Made by a program: the position numbers and the translations under genes. Positions 15,791-24,183 of a stretch of DNA of 64,000 nucleotides are shown here, piece after piece (positions within the stretch are counted from its first letter, which is position 1; the number at the start of each line of letters is the position of its first letter). Source of the stretch: Pantoea sp. SOD02 (GTDB lineage Bacteria; Pseudomonadota; Gammaproteobacteria; Enterobacterales; Enterobacteriaceae); the NCBI RefSeq assembly GCF_024707505.1, contig NZ_CP102604.1:3596001-3660000 (forward strand), given 5' to 3'. The notes beneath the pieces are model-generated. The model searched no databases, was not told the origin of the DNA, and saw only the letters and a program-made list of their open reading frames with translations.

Positions 15791-18700
15791 TATTCGTCCT
15801 CCGTGACGTTCAGGTCTTCCGGCGCGGCAGTTGTGGCGCTCTGAAGAAATATGTCTGACGGCAGCGTGAAATTGCGCAGCCGCAGTAGCGCCAGCGGGCC
15901 ATCACCGGCCTCGGTGCGCAGAATGTAATTCAGCGAGCGGCCATCGGGCGCGGCCCAGCTCAGTTGCCAGCTGCTGCTGATACCCGGATTGGCGGTGACC
16001 TGCGCTTTGTCCAGCAAACGAATCAAGCCCCAGCCTCCCGGCATATCGCCATACAGGCGGGTGCCCGCCTCGGTGCTGACCCAGCTCAGCGTTGCGCCCG
16101 GCGCTTCGGTGTCTGCCGGCCAGGTGAAACGCTTCCAGGCGGGCATCTGGTTCACGTACTCCAGCTTCTGGCTGTCGATGGTCAGCGTCGTCTGCGAGAC
16201 GCCTGCCGCCGTACCGGGACGCAGCTCAAAGTGCAGTCCCGCTTCACCGGTGGTGAACACCACGTCGGAAATCTGGCTCAGGGCGTTAATCGCTTTCAGG
16301 AATGCCGGGTTGAAGGTCAGCTCCTGCGCATTGATGCTGTCCGGCACCCAGCGCGTGCCTTCGCGGTGCAGCACGCCGTTAAGCCGGGTTTGCAGGAAAC
16401 GAGTAATGCGGCCGGTATCGCTGTTGAGGTATTTCGCCAGCAGCGGCAGGGAAACTTCACTGCTGACGTTTTTAAACGGATAGCGACCGCCAAAGGCGCT
16501 GTTCCACTCGCTCACTACCGCCTGCTGCCACTGGGCGTTAAGGCTTTCAGCCGCCGGGCTTAACACCTGCTGCCAGGCCTGCTCCATCGGGCGCACAAAC
16601 ACCGTCTGACCAAAGCCGCTCCATTCCTGCCCCAGACCGGCGGCAATCAGGCTGCCGTAGTCGCGGGTTTCAGTCAGATCGACGGTTTTGCCCTGAAAAA
16701 CCGTCTGTGCCAGCGTCTGCGTCATCGCCTGCGGATCGGCGGCGTTGGTGACCTGCTGCAGACGCAGGCGCACCTGCGTTACGCGGGTGAGGAAAGTGCG
16801 CAGATTCATCGACGACGAGTTGCCCTGTGCGTCGGTCAGCGACAGCAGCGGACCGAAGGTCGCATCCAGCGGACCGCTCGGCCCGGCATTCTGATCAATT
16901 GCCGGCAGCTTCTCTTTGCTGAACAGGTTCTGCGCCGACTTCACCAGCGAGTCGGCCAGCGCCCCGCCGGTCTGACCGGTACGCCCCTGCACGTTCAGCG
17001 TGTTCATCAACGCCACCAGCGGCGACTGGCGCACGTCGGCCATCAGCGTCAGCTGGTCAATGGCATCCGACAGCGTCGGCGCGGGCTGCAGGCGCAGGCT
17101 ATTAAGAAAGTTCAGCCAGGCTGCGCTGTAGTCGGCAAAGTAGCGACTGGTAAGCTGTGCTTCCAGTGCATCAGGTGAGGATGTCTTACTGCTGGCGGGC
17201 GGATTATCGCCCAGCACCCAGTCCATCTCCTCGCGCCGGGCATTGGCCACTTTATCAATCGCGGGTTTCACGCCGTCGTCCCACGCCTGACGGGTGAACA
17301 TACCCGGTACCACTTCATCAGTGCTGAACAGCAGCGCCGCATCGGTATCACCGGTCATATCGGCCAAGCGCATATCGGCGTAGTTGCGCGACACCTGCGC
17401 CAGCACCTGCTGATACAGGCGCGATTCACTGTTGCTGACGCCTAGCTGACGCACCAGCAACGCGCGCACCTGGCCTGTCAGTTCCTGGTCCGCCTTTAGT
17501 TTCCATTCAGGATGCGCAACCAGACCTGCGCCGTAAAACGCCATCAGTCCTGGAGCTGCGCCCTGCCAGTAGCCCGTACTGACATCCGCGCGCTGCGCCC
17601 AGTCCTGCATCAGCGCCTGGCTGAACCATGCTGCATCCATACGCTCTGGGCGCACCAGCATCAGCCATAGCTTGAGCTGGGCATAAGCCGGTTTGGCGAG
17701 CGTGTCACGCAGCGGGCTGTCTGGCGGCAGGTCAGCGACCGTCTGCAGCTCCTTACGCAGATGCGTGGCTGCCGCATCGCGCAGTAACGGCAGCGCCGCC
17801 TGCGCGTAACGCGACCAGAGCGCCGCCAGCAGCGCGTCGTTTTGATTCAGTCCAAGACGACTGTACCAGGGCGCACCGTGCTCCGCACGATGTTGCAGGC
17901 GCTGCATGGTTTTCTGCAGATCATAAAGCGCCATCAGACGCTGCTGCAGCGGTTGTCCGGTATCGGCCGCCTGCATTGCCTGCGTGTGGGCGTTGCTGAT
18001 AACGCTGCTGTTGGTGGTGAATGACACCAGCAGGCCCGCGCCCCAGGCAATCACCGCCAGGCACGCCACGGATGCCAGCAGGCGCGCCCAGGAAAAGCCG
18101 CGACGCTGCGGACGCAGGTGCGCTGGCAGCGAAGTGAATGTGGACGGCAGCGCATCCCAGCGATTATCGCGGCCCCAGTGATTGGGCACCGCGCGTTCTG
18201 CACCTTCAGACGGCGGGCTGAATACCAGCCCCGCCAGCGGTAGCGGTCGGTACGGATTCTGCAGTGGTGCAATCAGCGCATTGAGTGTTTCAGGTTCACG
18301 CGTCAGCTGGTCTGCCAGGCTCAACAGGAAACGATGCTGCGGCGAACCTGCCGCCTGCTGAATGCCCTGGGTGGTGAGCTGCGCTGCCAACTCCACCAGT
18401 AACTTGTCTATTTTACCTGTAGTGAGTGTCTGAACGCCCACCGCCTGAGTCATGCGGCCCAGCTGCTTTTCGGCGCGCGGATGCAGTGACCAGACATAAA
18501 GCGGCAGTCGCCAGCCCAATTTCTCATAGCGTGCAGATAACGCGTGCGCAGTGGCGTCCATCATGGCAGCAGAAGGCAGCGCTGTGGCAGGCACGCCGGA
18601 AGTGTTGGCAAGATGGTCAGCAGCGGAGGTAACCCAGACCATCGCATCCACAGGTCGACGACGCAGACGTTTGAGGGCAGTCAGCCAGCTTTCATCGGGT

Positions 18701-19179
18701 GAGGATGCGGGATCGCCGCCCCACAGCAATAATGTGCCGCGATCTTCCTGCCAGAGCTGAGCCGTAAGACCTGGAGTCAGTTGCTCCACTTCAGCGGCAG
18801 TACCGGTTATCAGCAGGATGCGTGTTTTACGTCCCCAGGGCCGACCGTAGAGGTTACGCATGGCGTTACGGATGGTATCAACGGTGACATTGTGGGGCGG
18901 AGTCTGCCTGACGCGGCCTTCATCAGCGGGTAGCACATTTTTACGTTTTGCCTGTAACCGTGACCACTGTAATTTCATTGCGAGGCCGATTGTTTTGCCA
19001 TGAAAAACGATCAGAAGCAGGAGCAGCGATACAGCAATTCCTAACAGCTTTGGTCCAATGCTGTAAAGCCCGATCGTCCCGCCCTTTGTCCAGATGACCA
19101 GCGCTATTGCCGCAGCAATCAACACAGTAAGGCTAAGGCGTCCCCACTTGCCACGCCACACTGAACTATCCTTCGCCAT
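15790..19179 (-). CDS. tssM: T6SS inner-membrane protein TssM (IcmF)
   Basis: A 1129-aa IcmF-family protein, full length. Two hydrophobic segments lie near residues 17 to 63 and a third near residues 365 to 387, leaving a cytoplasmic domain and a large periplasmic region that binds TssJ. The cytoplasmic domain reads RILLITGTAAEVEQL where NTPase-type TssM proteins carry a GxxxxGK(S/T) P-loop, so the Walker A is degenerate. The C terminus carries the usual IcmF-DUF1215 features. It overlaps the upstream gene by 14 nt. Confidence 0.96.
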   Translation of the reverse strand: MAKDSSVWRGKWGRLSLTVLIAAAIALVIWTKGGTIGLYSIGPKLLGIAVSLLLLLIVFHGKTIGLAMKLQWSRLQAKRKNVLPADEGRVRQTPPHNVTVDTIRNAMRNLYGRPWGRKTRILLITGTAAEVEQLTPGLTAQLWQEDRGTLLLWGGDPASSPDESWLTALKRLRRRPVDAMVWVTSAADHLANTSGVPATALPSAAMMDATAHALSARYEKLGWRLPLYVWSLHPRAEKQLGRMTQAVGVQTLTTGKIDKLLVELAAQLTTQGIQQAAGSPQHRFLLSLADQLTREPETLNALIAPLQNPYRPLPLAGLVFSPPSEGAERAVPNHWGRDNRWDALPSTFTSLPAHLRPQRRGFSWARLLASVACLAVIAWGAGLLVSFTTNSSVISNAHTQAMQAADTGQPLQQRLMALYDLQKTMQRLQHRAEHGAPWYSRLGLNQNDALLAALWSRYAQAALPLLRDAAATHLRKELQTVADLPPDSPLRDTLAKPAYAQLKLWLMLVRPERMDAAWFSQALMQDWAQRADVSTGYWQGAAPGLMAFYGAGLVAHPEWKLKADQELTGQVRALLVRQLGVSNSESRLYQQVLAQVSRNYADMRLADMTGDTDAALLFSTDEVVPGMFTRQAWDDGVKPAIDKVANARREEMDWVLGDNPPASSKTSSPDALEAQLTSRYFADYSAAWLNFLNSLRLQPAPTLSDAIDQLTLMADVRQSPLVALMNTLNVQGRTGQTGGALADSLVKSAQNLFSKEKLPAIDQNAGPSGPLDATFGPLLSLTDAQGNSSSMNLRTFLTRVTQVRLRLQQVTNAADPQAMTQTLAQTVFQGKTVDLTETRDYGSLIAAGLGQEWSGFGQTVFVRPMEQAWQQVLSPAAESLNAQWQQAVVSEWNSAFGGRYPFKNVSSEVSLPLLAKYLNSDTGRITRFLQTRLNGVLHREGTRWVPDSINAQELTFNPAFLKAINALSQISDVVFTTGEAGLHFELRPGTAAGVSQTTLTIDSQKLEYVNQMPAWKRFTWPADTEAPGATLSWVSTEAGTRLYGDMPGGWGLIRLLDKAQVTANPGISSSWQLSWAAPDGRSLNYILRTEAGDGPLALLRLRNFTLPSDIFLQSATTAAPEDLNVTEDE

Positions 19180-20326
19180 TCATCATATTTCCTATAGTTA
19201 CGGTATTTATAAAACGTTTCTCACTATCCCTTGAAAGCATCAGGCAGTTCTCTTTCGTCAGCGCAGCAATATCGCCGGCGACAGCTACCAGAATCCAAGG
19301 TGAAAAAGGGCCACTAAGTCCAGCGTACTTTTCCAGCCAGTGGCATTGCTCTGGCCTCCAGGAGCCTTCATATTTGTTGGCGCAGGCCAAGAGAGTAGAA
19401 AAGTCATCGCCCCACTTCATGCTGTCACCCACAATTGCAGCCGTAGTGATCGCCTGTGACTGAATGGAAAAAAAGGTATCGAGTTCTGCCTTCAATGTTA
19501 TACCCGTATCAAGCGACATAGGCCGAAGCAAGCGCGCATGATGGCTAAGCCTGTATTTTGTAGCCACATCATCAGAGGTCAGTAGGAGGGCTGCCAGCGC
19601 GTCACTGTATTTATCCCTGCCCTGAGTCTGATGAACCAGAATCAGATCCACATCCAGGGTCGGCGATTTAAGCCGCTCTTCGAGAGAGAGAAAAGACTTT
19701 GATTTCAAAATATTCACCACAGGAACCGGGCGAACAGAAGGCATATTTTTCTGCCAGGCTTCAGAGAAGTTTTTCCGCAGCAATAGATCTTCACTATGTG
19801 AATCAGTCAACAGTGTGACATTAAGGGGTAAATCAGTTGGAAGTTTTTCTAACGCATCGCGAACGCTACAAATTAATAAAGAAAGCCCATTTGTATTTTC
19901 CTGAAAATTGATGCGAATGGCTTGCTTAATAAATTGCTCGACATCCGGAAATGCCTGAAGCAGAGTTCCCGATGTCAGGTAGCGGGGGAGAATGGCACCG
20001 TGGTGCAGCACTGCGATATGACGTTTCGCCCACGTAGACCATTGTTGCTGGGCATAATTGGCTTCATCTAATTCAAATTGATACTTATCAAGAACATTAT
20101 TATAACGCCAACCGCGTAGGCAAATGAGGACAAACCAGACAAATAAAGGACCTGCAGTAACTAACCACAGATTATACTTTTGGATTTCCCCTAACATCTG
20201 GTTAGCATGAAGCACAAATAACAGCACTCCAGTGACTAGAGCAGCAATACCAACAATAAGCCACATGATAAGTGAAGGTTCTTTGGGTAAACCTGCAACA
20301 TTAGATTTCTGACGTTCCCAGCCCAT
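19166..20326 (-). CDS. T6SS-associated membrane protein of unknown function
   Basis: A 386-aa protein with two N-terminal membrane segments (about residues 20 to 42 and 54 to 71) and a soluble C-terminal domain of some 300 residues. I chose the ATG at 20326 because AGGA lies six bases before it. A gene of this kind accompanies PAAR and tssM in several enterobacterial T6SS loci, to my recollection, but no function is established. The stop overlaps tssM. The domain includes GLSLLICSVRDALEKLP and FSPWILVAVAGD, without a recognisable catalytic motif. Confidence 0.75.
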   Translation of the reverse strand: MGWERQKSNVAGLPKEPSLIMWLIVGIAALVTGVLLFVLHANQMLGEIQKYNLWLVTAGPLFVWFVLICLRGWRYNNVLDKYQFELDEANYAQQQWSTWAKRHIAVLHHGAILPRYLTSGTLLQAFPDVEQFIKQAIRINFQENTNGLSLLICSVRDALEKLPTDLPLNVTLLTDSHSEDLLLRKNFSEAWQKNMPSVRPVPVVNILKSKSFLSLEERLKSPTLDVDLILVHQTQGRDKYSDALAALLLTSDDVATKYRLSHHARLLRPMSLDTGITLKAELDTFFSIQSQAITTAAIVGDSMKWGDDFSTLLACANKYEGSWRPEQCHWLEKYAGLSGPFSPWILVAVAGDIAALTKENCLMLSRDSEKRFINTVTIGNMMNGEG

Positions 20327-20329
20327 CAC

Positions 20330-20596
20330 TTATCCTATTGCGCAATCCGGCGCACTGGAAATAACCTGGCAACCACATTCACAATGGCAGCCGTCCACAA
20401 CAATCGCTTTACCATCAGATAACCACTCCGTAGAGCCTTCAATAATCTGATTAGTACCGTGATCCTTTACCGGACAACTTATGTCATCTCCTATGAGAGC
20501 TACTTTTTTACCATTGACGATCATGGTTGATGATGCCGATATAACCTGACCTCTATGTGTTGTTTTATCGCCGAGCAATACAAATCCCTTAGACAT
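20330..20596 (-). CDS. PAAR-domain spike tip protein
   Basis: An 88-aa stand-alone PAAR protein that would sharpen the VgrG spike. It shows the expected features: GDKTTHRGQVISAS near the N terminus, GDDISCPVKDHGTN with the zinc-ligand Cys/His pair, and CHCECGCQV at the C terminus. The start MSKGFVLLG (20596) is preferred over the upstream ATG. It lies after the lipase and immunity block and is probably translated with the membrane protein that follows 3 nt later. Confidence 0.92.
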   Translation of the reverse strand: MSKGFVLLGDKTTHRGQVISASSTMIVNGKKVALIGDDISCPVKDHGTNQIIEGSTEWLSDGKAIVVDGCHCECGCQVISSAPDCAIG

Positions 20597-20626
20597 ATAT
20601 CTCCTTATCATAAAATTTACAGTTTA

Positions 20627-21383
20627 TTACTTAGCGAGCTTTTGTTTTACAAAATCATATTTTGTTTTTTCTGAATTAGGAAAGTGATGGTCTACGATTT
20701 TTTCACCATTTGGATAGATGAGAGTAAAACCCTCTCCTTTTTTTGCAGGAGGAATAGCCGTCACAAGCATATCTGGATGAAAAGTAGGCTTAAAAACAAT
20801 GCTATTCGCATCATAAACACGGTAAGTCAACATTGGTTGACCTTTTATAGTTAGTGTTAATGTATCTTCAGCAGAGTTCTTCCTAATTAGAGGGAAGTAG
20901 TTTTTTTTCAATTTCTACAGCACCATAGACATTGTCATAATTCCCATCCCCTCGAGGAGGTGCATTTTTATCAAAAACAAAAACAATATCTGCTGGTATA
21001 TTATTCTTAACACTTCCGCCAAAATGTTTCATGTTATGATATTGAAAATCAAACTTTATATTGCTCAACTTCCATTCACACCTACCTCCACCATCTATGG
21101 CAATACTACTACTTACCCTGTAGCTTCCCGTTTCTTTATAAAAAGGAACAGTCAAAAGGTGATAACCTGCCCGGGTCGTTACCCCCCCCGAAGAAGTGAA
21201 TATTTTATCTCTGCATTTTTCAGAGCGGTAAATGATATCCATTGGTAAAATATCTACATCTACTGGTTTAACTACCGATAATTTAACCGTCTTACCATTT
21301 GTTGGTGGGGATAGTTCCTCTCCTCGCGTACAGCCGCTCAGGATTAAGAGCGGCATCAGGCATAGTATGTTTAATATTTTCAT
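20627..21383 (-). pseudogene. Frameshifted paralogue of the lipase-immunity lipoprotein
   Basis: A lipoprotein gene (MKILNILCLMPLLILSG-Cys) closely similar along its whole length to the intact gene at 21563 to 22309. The frame breaks at a run of eight A residues at about 20907 to 20914, after VEIEKK. The other frame continues with YFPLIRKN through the C terminus to 20627. With seven A residues the two paralogues align without a gap, so a one-base insertion is the simplest explanation. Alternatives are -1 slippage on the A-run or a sequencing error. As read, it encodes a 166-aa truncated lipoprotein. Confidence 0.85.
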
Positions 21384-21501
21384 TACTCATATTCCTTACT
21401 TTCGCACGGAAACGTTCCAGGGCAGCTCTTCCATCAGGCATTTGCTCTGTTACTCTCAGGTGTCCCACGACTAAGCCGTGCAACGTACAAAACAGCCGGT
21501 T
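21384..21501 (-). pseudogene. Remnant of the C-terminal end of a second lipase effector
   Basis: Between the two immunity-type genes, the minus strand reads NRLFCTLHGLVVGHLRVTEQ and continues MPDGRAALERFR. This aligns with the last residues of the lipase at 22306 to 24183 (NRMFSALQGLVAETIRVTER, then MPESDAILDRFD). An in-frame TAA lies just before it and there is no start codon. It is the tail of a duplicated effector gene directly upstream of the frameshifted immunity gene, the same spacing as in the intact pair. Confidence 0.85.
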
Positions 21502-21562
21502 TATTTATTTTTAGAATAATGTAATGAAACGAGTGGCGGGTGATTTTTCGACATATATTAAT

Positions 21563-22309
21563 TTAATTCATTAAATGTAGTTTCTTAAAATTAATCGGAT
21601 CAGGTCCATTGGCATTGGTCGTTTGAGTTCCATCAGGATAAGTCGTAATCGAGTCCTCACCAAATTTCTCTGGTCCTAAAACATTAATAATCTTTTTAGA
21701 ATGAACATTGGGTTTGAAAACAATAAGTTCAGAATTGCTAACTCTGTAAGTTAACATATCTTCATTTATTAACCTGAGGATTTTAGCATGGTCTATCATG
21801 CGGTCATTTCTGATAAGTGGGTAATAATCATCATTTATTTCAACGTTGCCAGACACGTTCATGTAGTGCCCATCTCCCCGAGGGGGAGGATTATTATCAA
21901 AAACAAAAACGATGTCATTGGAAATATTACTTTTAATATCAACCCCAAATTTCTTCACATCACTAAATTTAAACTGAAATCGTATATTACTGAGTTTCCA
22001 TTCACACCTACCACCACCATTAATGGAGACATTGCCACTCACTAAATCATCAACGAACTCTTGTTTAAAAGGGACTGTAAGTAGGCGATAACCAGCACGG
22101 GTAGTTATTGAACCCGCAGAGGTGAAAACTTTATCTCTGCATTTTTCAGAGCGGTAAATAACATCCATCGGTAAAATATCCACGTCGGCAGGTTTAATTA
22201 CCGATACTTTTACAGTCTTACCTCCAAATGGAGGAGATAAATCTTCTCTAAACACACAACCGCTTAGTAATAATAATGGCGGTAAGAATAATACATTTAT
22301 CATATTCAT
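21563..22309 (-). CDS. Lipoprotein, probable immunity protein to the T6SS lipase
   Basis: A 248-aa lipoprotein: signal peptide and lipobox LLSG-Cys at C18, then GGKTVKVSVIKPADVDILPMD and a beta-rich body. The ATG overlaps the stop of the lipase gene (ATGA), the usual coupling of an effector with its immunity gene. A periplasmic lipoprotein is the expected form of immunity against a phospholipase acting on membranes from the periplasm. The function is inferred from position and topology. A paralogue follows at 20627 to 21383. Confidence 0.82.
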   Translation of the reverse strand: MNMINVLFLPPLLLLSGCVFREDLSPPFGGKTVKVSVIKPADVDILPMDVIYRSEKCRDKVFTSAGSITTRAGYRLLTVPFKQEFVDDLVSGNVSINGGGRCEWKLSNIRFQFKFSDVKKFGVDIKSNISNDIVFVFDNNPPPRGDGHYMNVSGNVEINDDYYPLIRNDRMIDHAKILRLINEDMLTYRVSNSELIVFKPNVHSKKIINVLGPEKFGEDSITTYPDGTQTTNANGPDPINFKKLHLMN

Positions 22310-24183
22310 TCGTTTAATTCCTTTTTTGTCTTGTCGAAACGATCCAGAATAGCATCTGACTCTGGCATCCGCTCTGTTACTCTGATGGTTTCTGCTACTA
22401 AACCCTGTAATGCAGAGAACATCCGATTTCTTTCCTTTTCATCATCAGGAATACCAGAATCTGACATCTGTTTCTCAAATGCGATCCTGCTTTCTTTTCG
22501 TTTCAGAGTGATATCATGAGACACCAACTCCACCAGTTGATTGTTAATATATGGCAGATAGGCTGAAGACATAGAGTGATTTCTAGGGTCGGTAAGTATA
22601 GAATCCAGATCCGGATTGGTATTTTTAGGGAAAAACTTCTTCATGCTTTCTATATTTAATGATCGAATAAATTGCACGTTATGATTTCTTGCCGAAATAC
22701 TTTTATCTTCAGCCAGGGAAGGAATTAAATAATATTTTGTTTTTTTAGGTAATCTATACTTTATTCTGCGACATCTGGGAGCACTCATAGAGCCTTCGCA
22801 TTGCAGGCTTTCCACCACCTGTGTGGTGTAATAGAACAGCACAATATCACCATGATGCCAAAAACTGTCGCCGACGGTTACACCGGAGATTTTCTGCGAA
22901 AGCAACTCAGCTACAGACCATGTAAAACCCAGCATGGTACCAACAGGGCCATAAATCTCATAAAACCAGTTATACAGGTTTACATCCATCGGGACGCTGG
23001 TGATACTATCTGAGTCATTAACGTGTCGGTAGTGAGTTATTTCAGAAAGATGCAAGATGGCATCAGCTGTAAAAACTCTAGGCATTCCATAGGTGTATAA
23101 TAAAGGTTTAGTCGATTTCAACTCTGCAGCATAAGTTAACGCCAGCGCCCCGCCTAAGCTATGTCCACATAAGAATAATTTCTTCTTTTCATTTATAAAT
23201 GTTTTTATGTCGTCAAAACTTGAAGGTGACTTATCCTTGGCACACTCAAACGCATCCAAAAAACCCTTATGAATTTTACCCGTTGGAGCGAGATAAGATG
23301 GGCACGCCTGTGGACTAAATGTGATGTCAGTTAACCAGTCTCTCACCTCTTGAGTACCACGCCAAGCTACAACGACATGTTCATCATTTGAGACATAAAA
23401 TAACTGAGTATCATGCTGAATGATATTCCCGGCAGTGGTAACGAAGCGTGCGTTGATGTATCGCTGACTGAAGGGGACGTCTTTAACCACGACATAATAG
23501 TCGTTTTTATCACTTAATTTTGGGGCCGTGGATAGATCGATATATGCCTGTTCGAAATACTGAATGATCTTTTCTTCTGTTGAATAAGAAAGATCGGCCA
23601 TTATCCCTAGATTATAAGCATTAACTATCGAGTAATCTGTTTGATGGTGCAGTATCAGTGACCAGGCCCGGAATGGACACACTTCAAAAACGTAACGACA
23701 GTTTAGCTTTTTTATCGTTTGACCGGAAAAGCGCAAATCCGGAAAGTGATATTTCGGTGGATTCGCTTTATCTTTCCATTCCGGCATCATATCAGGAAGG
23801 CTATCGCATAGATGACCTATTTTTAGATAACGATATTCGTATCCTTCCACAACCGCTTTGGGTTTTACGGTTGAATCATCCTCAGCACGTCCAAAGGGAC
23901 GCAATGCCCTTTTTTCCATCTCGTCTGCAAGCGACTTTGCTTCAATATGTAAAATCAGCTCTAGCGGATGTAAACCCTCGATTCGAATGATGCCACTGGC
24001 GTCGCTTTTACCGGTATATGAAGCGCACTGACTACGTGTAGCGGCATTTTCGGCCACATACGGCATATTAGGGATGGGTTCTTCACGTTCATCCAGAAGC
24101 TGAATCTCAACCCAGTATTTTTTTTGTTTACCTGTCCAGGCATCTGGATATTTGCATTCCAGAGACGTAGTTGCTGTGCTCAT
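22306..24183 (-). CDS. T6SS lipase effector (class 3 lipase / Tle-type)
   Basis: A 625-aa probable antibacterial phospholipase. Residues about 20 to 90 form a transthyretin-like, carboxypeptidase-regulatory-like beta domain (YWVEIQLLDEREEPIPNMPY). The lipase_3 domain follows with VVAWRGTQEVRDW, the nucleophile elbow LCGHSLGGALAL (Ser342), the YRHVNDSDSITSVP segment with a candidate catalytic Asp, and SFWHHGDIVLFY with a candidate His. AAGGAAG precedes the start, which overlaps the vgrG stop. Location between vgrG and immunity supports delivery by this VgrG. It resembles Tle-type lipases; I do not assign the subfamily. Confidence 0.88.
   Translation of the reverse strand: MSTATTSLECKYPDAWTGKQKKYWVEIQLLDEREEPIPNMPYVAENAATRSQCASYTGKSDASGIIRIEGLHPLELILHIEAKSLADEMEKRALRPFGRAEDDSTVKPKAVVEGYEYRYLKIGHLCDSLPDMMPEWKDKANPPKYHFPDLRFSGQTIKKLNCRYVFEVCPFRAWSLILHHQTDYSIVNAYNLGIMADLSYSTEEKIIQYFEQAYIDLSTAPKLSDKNDYYVVVKDVPFSQRYINARFVTTAGNIIQHDTQLFYVSNDEHVVVAWRGTQEVRDWLTDITFSPQACPSYLAPTGKIHKGFLDAFECAKDKSPSSFDDIKTFINEKKKLFLCGHSLGGALALTYAAELKSTKPLLYTYGMPRVFTADAILHLSEITHYRHVNDSDSITSVPMDVNLYNWFYEIYGPVGTMLGFTWSVAELLSQKISGVTVGDSFWHHGDIVLFYYTTQVVESLQCEGSMSAPRCRRIKYRLPKKTKYYLIPSLAEDKSISARNHNVQFIRSLNIESMKKFFPKNTNPDLDSILTDPRNHSMSSAYLPYINNQLVELVSHDITLKRKESRIAFEKQMSDSGIPDDEKERNRMFSALQGLVAETIRVTERMPESDAILDRFDKTKKELNE

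Noticed and set aside
15964..16563. Plus-strand frame of 199 codons within tssM
   Set aside because: Antisense shadow with no ribosome binding site and no recognisable domain.
20627..21383. Programmed -1 frameshift as the preferred explanation
   Set aside because: The A-run could support slippage, but the intact paralogue aligns without a gap when one A is removed, so an indel is simpler. Kept only as an alternative.
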